DNA of 64,000 bases from Conoideocrella luteorostrata (lineage: Eukaryota; Ascomycota; Sordariomycetes; Hypocreales; Clavicipitaceae), in the NCBI GenBank assembly GCA_032433595.1, contig JASWJB010000231.1, positions 1 through 64,000 of the forward strand. The letters are read 5' to 3'. A program made the translations under genes and the position numbers. The notes beneath the pieces are model-generated. The model saw only the letters and a list, made by a program, of their open reading frames with translations, was not told the DNA's origin and did not search any database. This document shows positions 1 through 10,128 of this stretch, one piece after another; positions within the stretch are counted from its first letter, which is position 1, and every line of letters begins with the position of its first letter.

Positions 1-110
1 ATAGATTTTATTAATAATAAGCTTTAATTGCATCTGTGGTGGGCGTTCGAATTGAAAGGGTCAATTGGACAATGTGGACGAAATGGCTCAGTTAAACTGT
101 CCCCCGCTTG
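1..110 (-). mobile_element. MITE copy A (cut by window edge)
   Basis: The first 110 bases are the inverted counterpart of the complete element at 4335-4585. They end in the same terminal inverted repeat (84-110, reading towards CCCCCGCTTG). Over 110 aligned positions the two copies differ at ten, and nine of these are C/T or G/A transitions. The other end of this copy lies to the left of the window, so its length and target-site duplication cannot be read. It contains no coding capacity. Confidence 0.85.
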
Positions 111-392
111 GCTTGGTGTTACCCAGTGTTTGGAGGGGTGACTTTCCTGAGACCCCTCCATCCCTCCGTACGCACAGTCCAGACTTTCGTCGGAGCTAAA
201 GATGACTTGACTGTGTGACTCAGTGTGACCTGCTTCATCTGCTTCCGCCAGACAGCATTCGACGTTGTCTGACATCCCCCTTCGTATACATAAAACAGCG
301 CCATCATCTACTTTTCATTGGCTACGAATACTCTCACCGGTTACCACGAATTCCTCTCTCCAATCGTGCGATAAATCCTACGAGAATTTGTC
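111..392 (+). promoter_or_regulatory. 5' region of the methionyl-tRNA synthetase gene
   Basis: This 282 bp stretch lies between the MITE end and the MetRS start codon and must hold its promoter and 5' leader. It becomes pyrimidine-rich before the ATG. No TATA box is evident, as is usual for a housekeeping gene. The short distance means MITE copy A sits directly upstream of the promoter. Confidence 0.5.
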
Positions 393-2336
393 ATGCCAGT
401 TGAGAATCCAATCCTCCCTGTTAAGGGCAAGAGGAATATCCTCATTACCTCTGCCTTGCCCTATGTCAACAACGTTCCCCATCTGGGAAATGTCGTCGGC
501 AGTGTGCTGAGTGCCGATGTTTACTCTCGTTTCAGCAAACTTCGCGATCGTCCCACACTTTTCATTTGCGGAACAGACGAGTACGGAACCGCCACCGAGA
601 CGAAAGCCCTGGAGACGGGCCAGACGCCGCAGCAGCTTTGCGACGAGTTCCATAAGAAGCACAAGGACGTGTATGACTGGTTCGAAATCGGGTTCGACTA
701 CTTTGGGCGCACTACCACCGAGAAGCAGACAGAAATCGTGCAGGATATCTTTCTTAAACTACACAAGAACGGTTTCCTTGAGGAACGCACCACAACCCAA
801 CCTTACTGCGAGAAGCATGATGGTTATCTGGCAGATCGATTTGTCGAGGGAACATGCCCGAAATGCGGCTATGACGACGCCAGAGGTGACCAGTGTGACA
901 AATGCGGAGGACTGTTAGATCCCTTTGATCTGATCAAGCCGCGATGCAAGATCGACGGAGCCCAACCGGTGCCTCGTGACACGAAGCATATCTTTTTGAA
1001 GCTGAATGAACTCCAGCCAGATATCGAGAAATGGTTTGAAGAGGCGCACAAGAAATTTGGCTGGCCGATCAACGGTGCTGGCATCACCAGGGCGTGGCTG
1101 ACCAAGGGTCTGGAGGGTCGAAGTATCACTCGAGATCTCAAGTGGGGAGTGCCGATCCCGCTGCCGGGGTATGAGAAGAAGGTCATTTACGTGTGGTTTG
1201 ACGCTTGTATTGGATACCCCTCGATCACCGCCAACTACACCGACGAATGGGAGAAGTGGTGGAAGAATCCTGAAGATGTTTCCCTTTACCAGTTCATGGG
1301 CAAGGACAATGTGCCCTTCCATACCGTCATTTTCCCTGGATCACAGATTGGAACTGGTAACAAGTGGACCATGCTGAACCACCTGTCTACTACTGAGTAT
1401 CTCAACTACGAGAACGGAAAGTTTTCAAAGTCTCGAGGCGTCGGTGTCTTTGGCACCCAGGTCAAGGACATTGGCATCTCGCCATCAGTTTGGAGATATT
1501 ACTTGTTGTCAAATCGTCCCGAGACCGGAGACACACAGTTCGAATGGCAGTCCTTTATCCTCTCTAACAACAGCGAGCTGTTGGCCAACTTTGGCAACTT
1601 TGTCAACCGTATTGTCAAATTTGTCAATGCCAAGTGTGACGGCACCATCCCTGAGTTCTCCGCAACATACACTGATGATACCTTCGATTTCCCTGCATTT
1701 ATTGCCCGTATAAACGCCCTTCTTGCAGAGTACGTGGACGAGATGGAGAGGGTTCACATCCGGGCTGGAGTAAAGAAGCTCATGGAGATCAGTACTGAAG
1801 GCAACACCCTACTGCAGTACAGATTGGACAATACCAACCTGGCCGAGAAGCCCGAGCGAACCAAGACTATTATCGGTCTTGCGCTCAACCTGTGCCACTT
1901 GCTGGCCTCTCTCGCCTCACCATACATGCCCTCCACGTCGGAGTCTATCTGCAAACAGCTGAACACAAACCTCGCCTCTATTCCCGACGTCTGGAGTCCT
2001 GAGACCCTCAAGAGCGGCCACAAGATTGGAAAGGCTGCATATCTCTTTACCCGCATTGATGACAAGAAGGTGACGGAATGGAAGACACAGTTTGGAGGTA
2101 CCGCTGAGTCCCGCGCCGCGGAAGAGGCTGCTAAAAAGAAGAAGCAGGAAGAAAAGGAGAAGAAGAAGGCTAAGAAGGCGGCCAAGGCTGCTGAAGCTGC
2201 CAATGCCACTCTGGTTGAGAAAGCCGCGGCTGTTGTTGAGAAGGTTACGGGGATTACAACCCAGAAGGAGGATAAGCCGCCTGTGGCTGGAGATACCAAG
2301 GATCTGCCTATCCGGGTCAAGCCTGAAGGGCAGTAG
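393..2336 (+). CDS. MES1: Methionyl-tRNA synthetase, cytoplasmic
   Basis: Intronless, 647 aa. It charges tRNA-Met with methionine in the cytosol for initiation and elongation. Seen in the sequence: the class I Rossmann core with the HIGH-type signature HLGN about 30 residues in (PYVNNVPHLGNVVG), a zinc-knuckle insert of paired cysteines around residues 130-180 (CPKCGYDDARGDQCDKC), and the KMSKS-type loop KFSKSRG near residue 342. The helical anticodon-binding domain follows, then a Lys/Ala/Glu-rich tail from about residue 575. The family is unmistakable. The lysine-rich tail replaces the EMAP/GST-type appendages of some other eukaryotic MetRS and probably binds tRNA non-specifically (inference). 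The start is the first ATG of the conserved frame. The gene reads in the same direction as NAA10 and is bracketed with it by two inverted MITE copies. Confidence 0.97.
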   Translation: MPVENPILPVKGKRNILITSALPYVNNVPHLGNVVGSVLSADVYSRFSKLRDRPTLFICGTDEYGTATETKALETGQTPQQLCDEFHKKHKDVYDWFEIGFDYFGRTTTEKQTEIVQDIFLKLHKNGFLEERTTTQPYCEKHDGYLADRFVEGTCPKCGYDDARGDQCDKCGGLLDPFDLIKPRCKIDGAQPVPRDTKHIFLKLNELQPDIEKWFEEAHKKFGWPINGAGITRAWLTKGLEGRSITRDLKWGVPIPLPGYEKKVIYVWFDACIGYPSITANYTDEWEKWWKNPEDVSLYQFMGKDNVPFHTVIFPGSQIGTGNKWTMLNHLSTTEYLNYENGKFSKSRGVGVFGTQVKDIGISPSVWRYYLLSNRPETGDTQFEWQSFILSNNSELLANFGNFVNRIVKFVNAKCDGTIPEFSATYTDDTFDFPAFIARINALLAEYVDEMERVHIRAGVKKLMEISTEGNTLLQYRLDNTNLAEKPERTKTIIGLALNLCHLLASLASPYMPSTSESICKQLNTNLASIPDVWSPETLKSGHKIGKAAYLFTRIDDKKVTEWKTQFGGTAESRAAEEAAKKKKQEEKEKKKAKKAAKAAEAANATLVEKAAAVVEKVTGITTQKEDKPPVAGDTKDLPIRVKPEGQ

Positions 2337-2992
2337 TGGCGGTGATGTTGGGGGTTATTGGATGGATGGATGGATGGATGGATGGATGGATGGATGGAGG
2401 AGTTAGGATGATGCGATGGAAAAATTAAGGCCATGTATTCGGGACAGAGGACACAAATTGGATGGAGAATGGCGAGAAGCGTATGATTTCAACATGATGG
2501 GTGTGGTTGTGAATGCTGTCAACACTTTCTGGGCGATGTATAGGAGAATCATGTCATACATAGCGATAGAGTGGCGCCAGATGAAGAGACTTGCTTAAGT
2601 CATCGATCAAATGAACGTGATATTAATGTATCAACGTGAAGAAAGCTACAAAATACGTACTTTACGGTATCAATATCTGCCCCGTCTGCTGCATGGGAAA
2701 TGTCTGAATATGGCCGATGTGTGACTGAAAGTGCTCTCTGCTCCACAAATCCCCACTACGGCGCCGGGCGAGGGGCAGATTTTAGCAGAGTCGAGCGAGG
2801 CCATGAGCTCCGACCTTTTGTTTGTCACACGCCACCGCAATCAATCCAGCTCTGCTGTACGGAGTACCCAGCGTGCATTTTACTGTACATCTTACTTCGC
2901 CAATCGTCTGGCAGATAATCTCTTCCTTTTCCAATCCCGTCCCCAGACGATTCGAAGGCCGCGCCCCCAAGTCCACCCCTTTCCACCCCAGA
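2337..2992. other. Intergenic: MES1 3' region and NAA10 5' region
   Basis: About 650 bp. It holds a GGAT tetranucleotide run about 23 bp past the MES1 stop (2360-2398), then the presumed 3' UTR, then the NAA10 upstream region with one TACGGAGTA motif at 2858-2866. I see no additional gene; short open frames here lack codon-like structure. Confidence 0.6.
2360..2398. repeat. (GGAT)n microsatellite
   Basis: Roughly nine to ten perfect tandem copies of GGAT in the 3' untranslated region of the methionyl-tRNA synthetase gene. Probably length-polymorphic between strains. Confidence 0.95.
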
Positions 2993-3830
2993 ATGGACAT
3001 CCGGCCCCTAACCTGCGCCGACCTGCCGCTCATCCAGCACGCCAACCTCGAAAACCTCCCCGAGAACTACTTCCTCAAATACTACACGTACCATGCACTC
3101 TCATGGCCGCAGCTAAGCTATGTTGCTGTGGACGTCTCCCGGCCGGCAAAAGGGCCGTACGACTACCCCAAGATTGTGGGCTACGTGCTCGCCAAGATGG
3201 AGGAGGAGCCTGCCGACGGGATACCGCATGGACACATCACCAGTCTGAGTGTCATGAGGACGCATAGAAGGCTGGGCATTGCGGAGAAGCTGATGCGGCA
3301 GAGTCGTGAGTTTTTTTATTCTTATTTTTTTTTTCGCCGCTTCTCCCGACATTCCCTTCCTTCCCAGACTGCCAATGGCTACGTGAACATACTGGGAGTA
3401 TACTAGTGGGCAGGTAGTGGTAGTGTGGTTGATATATAAGCTAACTTGGTGGTCTTTGTCTGTAGAACTCGCCATGGTGGAGACCTTTCAGGCGAGATAC
3501 GTGAGCCTGCATGTGCGCGTGTCGAACGTCGCGGCGCGACATCTCTACGAGGATACACTGCGGTTCAAGCAGGAGAAGACGGAAGCGAAGTATTATGCGG
3601 ACGGGGAGGACGCTATTTGCATGCGCTTGGATCTCGAGGAGATAAAGAACGGGCCGGACGATGACGAGACCAACGGGGCGCATGAGGACGAGGGCGACCC
3701 GGTGGGCGAGGTTGGTAGAGATCCGGCGGCCAAGAAGGAATCAAAGGCGGGGGACAGGAAGGTCAAGGTGGCTGTGGGGAGGAGTCTCGGCGTAGGGACC
3801 TTGGTGGAGAAGGACGAGAGGAAGCAGTAG
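2993..3830 (+). CDS. NAA10: N-alpha-acetyltransferase NatA catalytic subunit (Ard1/Naa10)
   Basis: Two exons, 2993-3305 and 3466-3830, give 225 aa. The 160 bp intron has a GTGAGT donor, a GCTAAC branch point and a TAG acceptor, and the join restores the conserved run ...[22 protein letters not shown]. Naa10 is the GNAT-fold catalytic subunit that, with Naa15, acetylates N-termini exposed after methionine removal at the ribosome. Seen: the substrate-loop signature [16 protein letters not shown] at residues ~19-34, the SWPQLSYVA strand, and the acetyl-CoA P-loop [13 protein letters not shown] at ~82-100. The C-terminal ~70 residues are an acidic then Lys-rich low-complexity tail typical of fungal and animal Naa10. 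The start is supported by [11 protein letters not shown], which aligns with the usual Naa10 N-terminus; the frame is open further upstream but not conserved. Confidence 0.95.
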
Positions 3831-4334
3831 GGGGGGTGGATGGGATGGCGCAATTTGCATGGGATAGATTAGAGTATGGATGAGAATATACAGTATGATG
3901 TACTGTTTTGTGTATGTGAGGACTGTGTGTGTGAGTGCCAAGGGGGGGAGGGGGGGGGGGGGCATTGGGGCGTTCATGAAAGGGCGGGATATCTACAGTT
4001 TTGAGGGAACGTGTAGACCGTCAGCAGAGCAAATCGGTATTATGCGACGTCTCGCTCGTGATGAGTGTGAAGAGGCGGATGTATGCTTTAGGGACGGTGC
4101 AAACCGACAACATAATAGACTGGTATTATGGACGGCTAGTATTGAGAGGTGAAATGCGGGTATACATCATTTTGAACAACGAGCAAACCAATAAAATAAA
4201 TAGCATACTAAGCTTTGTCATGAGACGTCGTCTGGTTGCGATGGCATCCTTCGTCACGGCACAGACGTTCATACGTACGCTAATCACGTCTGCAGCTAGT
4301 AACGACGTCATGACATCTTGCATAGTTAATCTAC
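3831..4334. other. Intergenic: NAA10 3' region with poly-G tract
   Basis: About 500 bp between NAA10 and MITE copy B. It holds a poly-G run (about 3941-3961, interrupted by one A) and AT-rich sequence. I see no gene. Confidence 0.6.
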
Positions 4335-4585
4335 CATGCGGGGGACAATTTAACTGAGCCATTTCGTCCACATTGTCTAATTAACTCTTTTAATTCGAAC
4401 GCCCACTATAGATATAATTAAAGCTTATTATTAATAAAATCTATTACTTAAATAGCTAACTTAGCTATATAATAATTATCCTTTTTTTATTTTTTATTTT
4501 TATTTATTTATTTTTAGTCACTAATGCATTCTCTCTTGCGGAGTTAATGCCACCTCGATGGCTCAGTTAAACTGTCCCCCGCTTG
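4335..4585 (+). mobile_element. MITE copy B, complete, 251 bp
   Basis: A complete miniature inverted-repeat element. The terminal inverted repeats are 27 bp (4335-4361 and 4559-4585), matching at 25 of 27 positions; the outer ends read CATGCGGGGGACA and, on the opposite strand, CAAGCGGGGGACA. The element is flanked on both sides by TCTAC (4330-4334 and 4586-4590), read as a 5 bp target-site duplication. The interior is AT-rich (long T/A runs at 4440-4515) with no coding capacity. Compared with copy A this copy carries nine extra T or A transitions, mostly in CpA/TpG context. The TIR and 5 bp duplication do not match a superfamily I can name with confidence, so it is left unclassified. Confidence 0.88.
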
Positions 4586-4880
4586 TCTACCTACGGCCTT
4601 CCAGGCTTATGAAAAACACGACTATCCTTGGTCAACAACTGACGAGCACTTGTTTGCTTGAACAGACCAAACCCGCAGACAGGCCCAATGCGGCCACCAG
4701 CACTAACTAACTGTCCATCAGAGTATCCTCGTTAGAGTGAGCTGAGCTCGTTTCCTTACAATTCCGTAGTTCAGTTTTCAGTGTTTAGTTTTCGTTCCTC
4801 ATTCAATACACACACAAAACCAAGATTGGAGAGTTCCCCAACATTGCCAGTCCATCCAGCACCATCATACAAACGAACGA

Positions 4881-7319
4881 CTAATAAGCCATAGCCGACA
4901 ACTCCCTCGCATACGCCTCGTCCGCCTCCATTCTCAATATCTCCAACTTATCCGTCAATGCCTCAATCTCCTTCTCCAGGGCCCTCTTCTCAGCGTTGGG
5001 GCTCAGGTCAGCAGTCTTGGTGACCAATTTACCCAGTTCCGCCTCAATCTGGTCTGCAGCCTTGTATTTCGCTGCCGAAGCTGCTCCGGGGGGAGGCGTA
5101 GCCAGGCCGGTCTCTTGGCCCTGGTTGTCATCTTCCGGCCACGCACCTGGCGCGTCGCGAGGATGACCACCCCCCTCTCCTTCTCCTCCTTTCCCAGCTC
5201 CTCGACCACCGCTGAAGCCATTGCCTCTTCTGCTGCCACCACAGGGACCTCCTCTAGGGGAGGGTGATGAGCAGCTGCCTAAGCCGAATCCCTTGCCGTC
5301 AAATTCGTTGCTTTCACACCCTTTGGCCCCGAAACCTCTCCAACCGAGTCCTTTGGTGCCGAATGGGCTGTAGGCCCCCAAAGGCCCATGTTTTCCTAGT
5401 GGTCCATGGGGACCAAGAGGCCCATGAGGACCAAGGGGCCCGCGCGCGCCGAGAGGGCCGTCTGGTCCAAAGAGAGATGGACTGCAGTTCGAGGGGCCGC
5501 TATGACAACCCCGTGGGAAGCCTCGGCCGAAAGGGATAGGGCCGGACGGCACAGGAGGAGTCGGTGGAACAGCCAACGCAGGAGCGGCAGGAGGAGTGGG
5601 AGGAATGGGAGGTGTAGGGTTTGGCATGCCGACAGGCCCTCCACGACCTCTCCTCACATCTTTGTATGCTTTCCTCATTTCTCGTTTCTGGTGTCGGCGC
5701 TCCCGCTTTTCGGCTCGTCTTCGCTCTCGCCGCTCTCGTTTGTACGCCCGGCGTGTCTGTCTCTGCGACTTCTTGATGGACTTCCACTGCGTATGGAAAC
5801 TCTTGATTTGGGCTTTCAGAGCTGTCTTGTCGAAGGTCTGATCGGCGGGTAGTTTTCTGGGCACATCCCTTGTGGACTTTAATTCCGTCTTTAGCGCTTT
5901 CACGTCCTCCTTTGTGCGTACTTGGTCTGGATTGGACGCCCAGTCCCGGAGTCTTTCTGCGTATAGTGGCAGCTGGTGGTCCTTGATGTCCTCGTAGTCG
6001 GGCAGAGAGCCGATGGAAGACTCGGAGCCACTGGAAGAAACCGAGGAGACCGAGGATACTGACGAGGAGCGCTCGTGCCTGTCGTCATCATGGTGCGGCT
6101 GATTTCGTCTTCCTCGATTTTCAGCATGTCGGCCAAGTTGATGATGGTGGCGTCGTCCACGCCAGTCGTGGCGGTCGTGGCGGTCGTGATGACCGTGGTG
6201 GAAGTCTCGTTCATCGACATGATGATGACCATGTCGGTTACGATGCCACCCCGAACCACCGCCCAACGTCCATGGGAAGCTAGGGATTTGAGGGGGTTGA
6301 GGAGGAAGAGCAGGAGGAGGACCAGCATGGCTGCTAGGCCCACCGTTTTGTCGCTCCTGCTCCTCGCGACGCACGGCGTTATCCTGTCCCGATGAACCCT
6401 CCCTGCGGCCGAAAAAGATGCCATCACTACCCACCTGAAACTTGTTGATCTGAATTCCGTCGCGGTCGACACGGATGTTATTTTTATACCGAATTCCATT
6501 GCGATCGATGGCTAGTCCCCCAAAGGTCGTAGGACCTCCTCTGCTCGGTTGCTCTTGGCCTTCAGAACGTTCAATTTCTGGACCCCAACCCCCTGGCATT
6601 TGAATATCCGTCTCAGGATCCAGCTTCACAGTGATGCCTCTTGGTCCGAAGAAGCCATCATTCCAATGCTGGATGGTCGCCTCAACCTCGCTTCTGCTCC
6701 TCGTCGTGGCCGGTTGGTTCTCGCGCACCTGCTCCAACTGTGCCTCTGCCTGGGAACGACCACTGGCCGATCCGGCATCACTTCTGCCCTCTGTTCTCAA
6801 CTTCCTCTCAATGATGGCTTCGTTCCCTCTCGTAGTATGGTCCGGCAACAAGTAATTGACAAATGTCGCCCAGTCCTGGGTAGTTACGTCCCTGGCGGCC
6901 CAGTCATTCTGGTAAGGGAAATCATCTGGGAGAGAAGTATCCTCAACTTTGACAGTGTGTGTGAGAACTGCTCCCGGCGACACTGCCGGCGGGGATGGGG
7001 CCGGCCGTGATTCAAAGTACAGCTCTGCACCGGGCTGGACTGGCTGGATATAAGAATTGGAAGATGTGCGTGGTGTTAGCGGAGGTGTGTAAATCACGTC
7101 GCCGCCCGTAGAAGACGACACTCGGGAGGCAGCATCGTCCAAGGGTGTAAAGGCGGTTTGAGGTGAAGCAGCGACGGTATTAGGAGATCGGATTCCACCT
7201 GAGTTTGAGTAGATGTCCGTCTCTGAGTAGGGTGGGGGTGCCTCTGCCTCGTCTACTTGGACGTGCAGGTTGCTCATGTTTTGGCTCTGGCCTTGGCTCT
7301 GGCTCTGGCCCTGGCTCAT
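4881..7319 (-). CDS. Low-complexity protein with His-rich, basic coiled-coil and GPLG-repeat regions
   Basis: A single exon of 812 aa from the ATG at 7319; the frame is open further upstream but the MSQGQSQ start has the best context. I do not recognise a named family. In order: a Gln/Ser/Gly repeat (1-14), a PPPY motif of the WW-domain-ligand type (~24), an ordered-looking stretch (~95-160, with DFPYQNDWAARDVTTQDW), a His/Asp/Arg-rich segment (~350-400), a Ser-rich patch, an Arg/Lys/Glu-rich coiled coil (~510-560), a collagen-like run of GPLGPHGPLG repeats (~615-660), a Gly/Ser-rich segment and a C-terminal heptad-like helix (~755-810). There is no signal peptide or membrane segment. It could be a scaffold or RNA/metal-binding protein; nothing decides this. 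Ascomycete homologues of this composition are usually left hypothetical. Confidence 0.75.
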   Translation of the reverse strand: MSQGQSQSQGQSQNMSNLHVQVDEAEAPPPYSETDIYSNSGGIRSPNTVAASPQTAFTPLDDAASRVSSSTGGDVIYTPPLTPRTSSNSYIQPVQPGAELYFESRPAPSPPAVSPGAVLTHTVKVEDTSLPDDFPYQNDWAARDVTTQDWATFVNYLLPDHTTRGNEAIIERKLRTEGRSDAGSASGRSQAEAQLEQVRENQPATTRSRSEVEATIQHWNDGFFGPRGITVKLDPETDIQMPGGWGPEIERSEGQEQPSRGGPTTFGGLAIDRNGIRYKNNIRVDRDGIQINKFQVGSDGIFFGRREGSSGQDNAVRREEQERQNGGPSSHAGPPPALPPQPPQIPSFPWTLGGGSGWHRNRHGHHHVDERDFHHGHHDRHDRHDWRGRRHHHQLGRHAENRGRRNQPHHDDDRHERSSSVSSVSSVSSSGSESSIGSLPDYEDIKDHQLPLYAERLRDWASNPDQVRTKEDVKALKTELKSTRDVPRKLPADQTFDKTALKAQIKSFHTQWKSIKKSQRQTRRAYKRERRERRRAEKRERRHQKREMRKAYKDVRRGRGGPVGMPNPTPPIPPTPPAAPALAVPPTPPVPSGPIPFGRGFPRGCHSGPSNCSPSLFGPDGPLGARGPLGPHGPLGPHGPLGKHGPLGAYSPFGTKGLGWRGFGAKGCESNEFDGKGFGLGSCSSPSPRGGPCGGSRRGNGFSGGRGAGKGGEGEGGGHPRDAPGAWPEDDNQGQETGLATPPPGAASAAKYKAADQIEAELGKLVTKTADLSPNAEKRALEKEIEALTDKLEILRMEADEAYARELSAMAY

Positions 7320-8590
7320 GGTTGCGTGATAGATGGAATGTGTTTCTTCTTCTTTTTCTGTCTGGCTGGGAAGAAGTTTGGATGCCTTTTTTTTTTCTAA
7401 GTGTGACGGACGGACTTCAAATGTCTGGTCGTTTGTTGCCGGACAGCTGATAGCACGGCGGGGCCGAGGAGGTTGCTTCTCGGAATGTCTGGCCGACCGA
7501 ACGGCTATGACCAACTTAACTAACGTGCCTAACCAGATGAAGGGTACGTCTACCGGCTGCGCAGGTGGCGGTCGGTTAGGTTCATAGGCAGGCAGCAGCA
7601 CTGGTATGGACTGGATGGGTACTGCGGACGGAGGACACTAGTAATCAAATGCTGTCAACTCCCGACAATGCACGGACAACAGCAGACAAGTCAAGGGTTA
7701 AGAAGAGGAAGATGATGCAAAGTTTGGGGATTGGGAGAGGGGCAGAATGGTGACGTGATATCATATTATCTATCTGCCTGTTATCTAAGTCACTCCGTAC
7801 ACCGTATGTGTGTCCTCTTAAATCAAAACTGCGGGGGACGGCTGAGGGCTGCCTCGCGGAGAGGCCTGTCTGCCTGCCAATGGTTGAGTGCTTTGTTACG
7901 CAAAAAGACGAATTATCGACGCACTAACATCCCGGACACCCTGACACAAATGACGAAGGAGTCGTGGCCCCTCCCAGCCACATATAGTAGTCATGCAGCA
8001 GGTAGGCTGACAGGAGAGTCCGGGGAGAGGGAGTCTTACGACTGCTGGCGGCTCGCCATGTAGTACTGAGGGAGAAACCCGACCACCCACGGCGACACAG
8101 CGCAGTGCATGCAGGCCCAGTGTCGTCGTCAGCACACGGACTGCTCCGTACGGAGTACCTGGTAGAGTATTGGGAGCCCCGTAGCAATCTGTTGGTGGAC
8201 AACGTGGCACTTGCTTGCAGGGCTGGCTCCACCCAATTGCACACACAAGCACTAGGCGTCTGGTGCCCAAAGCCCTGTTTTTCCTCGACCAATAGCAGCC
8301 CCCTGCTGCCTGTGCGTGCTGACGCGGCCGCTGGAGGGTCCCTGCTACCCGGCCGGCCCTGCCACCTCCTCCTACCCACCAGTTCGGCTTCCATTCGAAG
8401 CCCCACCGAACACATCTTGCCCGTCAGGCACATCCATCGTCACCCATTCTAATTGATCATTCCCATCCGCATCTATATTCCGCAGCGGTATTGCCCCCTT
8501 CCGTTTTTCGTCTGCGGCACTGTACTGTATACATCATCTTACATAGGGCGTGCTTGAGCGTGGGCTCGGTCTGTCGATTGACCGGCCAAG
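7320..8590. other. Intergenic: upstream of the 812 aa gene and 3' of GCD7
   Basis: About 1.27 kb. It holds the promoter and 5' region of the minus-strand low-complexity gene and the terminator region of GCD7. TACGGAGTA-type motifs occur at 7792-7800 (partial) and 8144-8158 (CTCCGTACGGAGTAC). Several short open frames overlap on both strands without conserved sequence; none is called. Confidence 0.5.
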
Positions 8591-10128
8591 TCATCGATCG
8601 GAGGGGTCTCCGAGGTGGAAATCAGCATCTTCCTGCTTGTAGTGGTCCGCAATCAAGCTGGCTAGATGATCCCGTGAGTGGGTACCCCTACAATGAAGTT
8701 ACTCTTTGTTAGTTGTCAAACCCTCTCATGGTCATGCCGGAGATGGAGCACAAGAGTAAAAGAATCCTTACAAATTGGTGATGTATGTGTCAATGAAGTC
8801 GGCGGGCACCAGCTCCGTGACGGCGCTTCGAATCTCCACATTATTGACCATGCGTCCATCTGCGAAGCTCACAAAGCTCGAGGAGCCTCCCCATTCGATG
8901 AGTGAGTCCTCGTCGAAGGGGTTGACAGGGCTCAGCTTGTACACGCCGGCCAGGACGACAACTGCGTTGCCCTGCTCCTTGGCAGCCCGGGCAATGGCGG
9001 CAGCGCCAGCATCGGTAACAGCGCCTCCGTTGGCAACAATCGTCCTGGCACCTAGGATGACCTTGCTCACTCTCGACATGTAGGCCATCAAACCGGAGTT
9101 CATGACATTGATCACGGTGATGCCCGAGGCGGACAGCTTCTTTCGAAAGCTGGCATATTGGATGTCCTCGCTTTGTTTTCGCGGTGGTTCAGTCACGATC
9201 AGAACTGTAAACTTGCGCTTTGCTGCTGCTCGGAGGACAAAGCGCTCAACTGTAGGAGAAGGCTGGTGAACTAGGATGTGATCACCAGGTCGAATTTGTG
9301 CCTCTGCAAGCGCGGCAATCTGGTCATCCACCTGGCTGATCTCGTCCTTGATTTCTTCGATTCCGTCAATGACTTCCGATCTCAGCGCGTGCACCTGGCT
9401 GCTGCTCTGGTGCGCAATACGTGTAGGAGTCGAATTGCCCGAGTTGCGATGCGGCGAGGAGAAGCCATCGCCAAGGGAGGGTGGAGACGCGGATAGGAGG
9501 TGGAAGAGAGACTTTGGAATGTTGACGGAGCTGTATGATGGCATAGGGCCCGGCCGCGGGGGCGGTACAGCTGGATTGAGGTAGTCGCCAGCAGAGTCCT
9601 GCTTTGTGTAGGTCGAAGGGGGGGACTGGAGTAGGCTTGTGGGATCTGAGGGATGCGGAGGTGTCATAGGGGCTTCGCTCGGCGTCTCGCTTGATGCTTC
9701 GTTTCTGTCTTCGGCTGCTTCGTCACGAATAAGGGAGAGAATCCGGCGTACAATATTCCCAATAACAAGTTCCTTTGGCTGAGCTTCGACGAGGCGGCGA
9801 CCGATCCGGGAAACATTCTCGATGAGGCCGTCGACATCCTGCCACTTAGACCTCGCGACGACTTGCAGGAGAATATGGGCGGTGGCCACGGCGCATGGCT
9901 CTGATCCTCTGATCTGCCTTCTCTTGAGGAGACTGCATGGTGGCAAGTTAGCAGTTAGCACTTTGCCTCCGGGGGCCGCTCGAGGGCTGCAGAGAGGGCT
10001 TTTTGTAGAGGGAGGGGAGAGACTACTCACGAAATGAGGCTCTCGACGGCCGCCTCCAATGGCTGTCCTTTCAAGGATTTGAGATATTTTTCCAGGTCGG
10101 GAGCATAGCCCGCAGTAGCAGAGGGCAT
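8591..10128 (-). CDS. GCD7: Translation initiation factor eIF2B subunit beta
   Basis: Three exons on the minus strand (10128-10031, 9932-8772, 8687-8591) give 451 aa. Donors are GTGAGT and GTAAGG; acceptors are CAG and TAG. The last join turns an apparent stop after DTYITNL into the family C-terminus LGTHSRDHLASLIADHYK. eIF2B is the guanine-nucleotide exchange factor of eIF2; beta belongs to its regulatory core, which senses phosphorylated eIF2alpha and so controls Gcn4/CpcA-type starvation responses. Seen: an N-terminal helical region, a Ser/Pro-rich insertion (~110-215), then the Rossmann-like domain with SPTVERFVLRAAAKRKFTV, MSRVSKVILGARTIVANGG and the beta-type signature VYKLSPVNPFDED. 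That last motif and EWGG favour beta over alpha (Gcn3) or delta. Confidence 0.93.

Noticed and set aside
2360..2398. GGAT repeat as possible telomere-like or regulatory array
   Set aside because: Simple tetranucleotide microsatellite in a 3' UTR; no relation to fungal telomere repeats.
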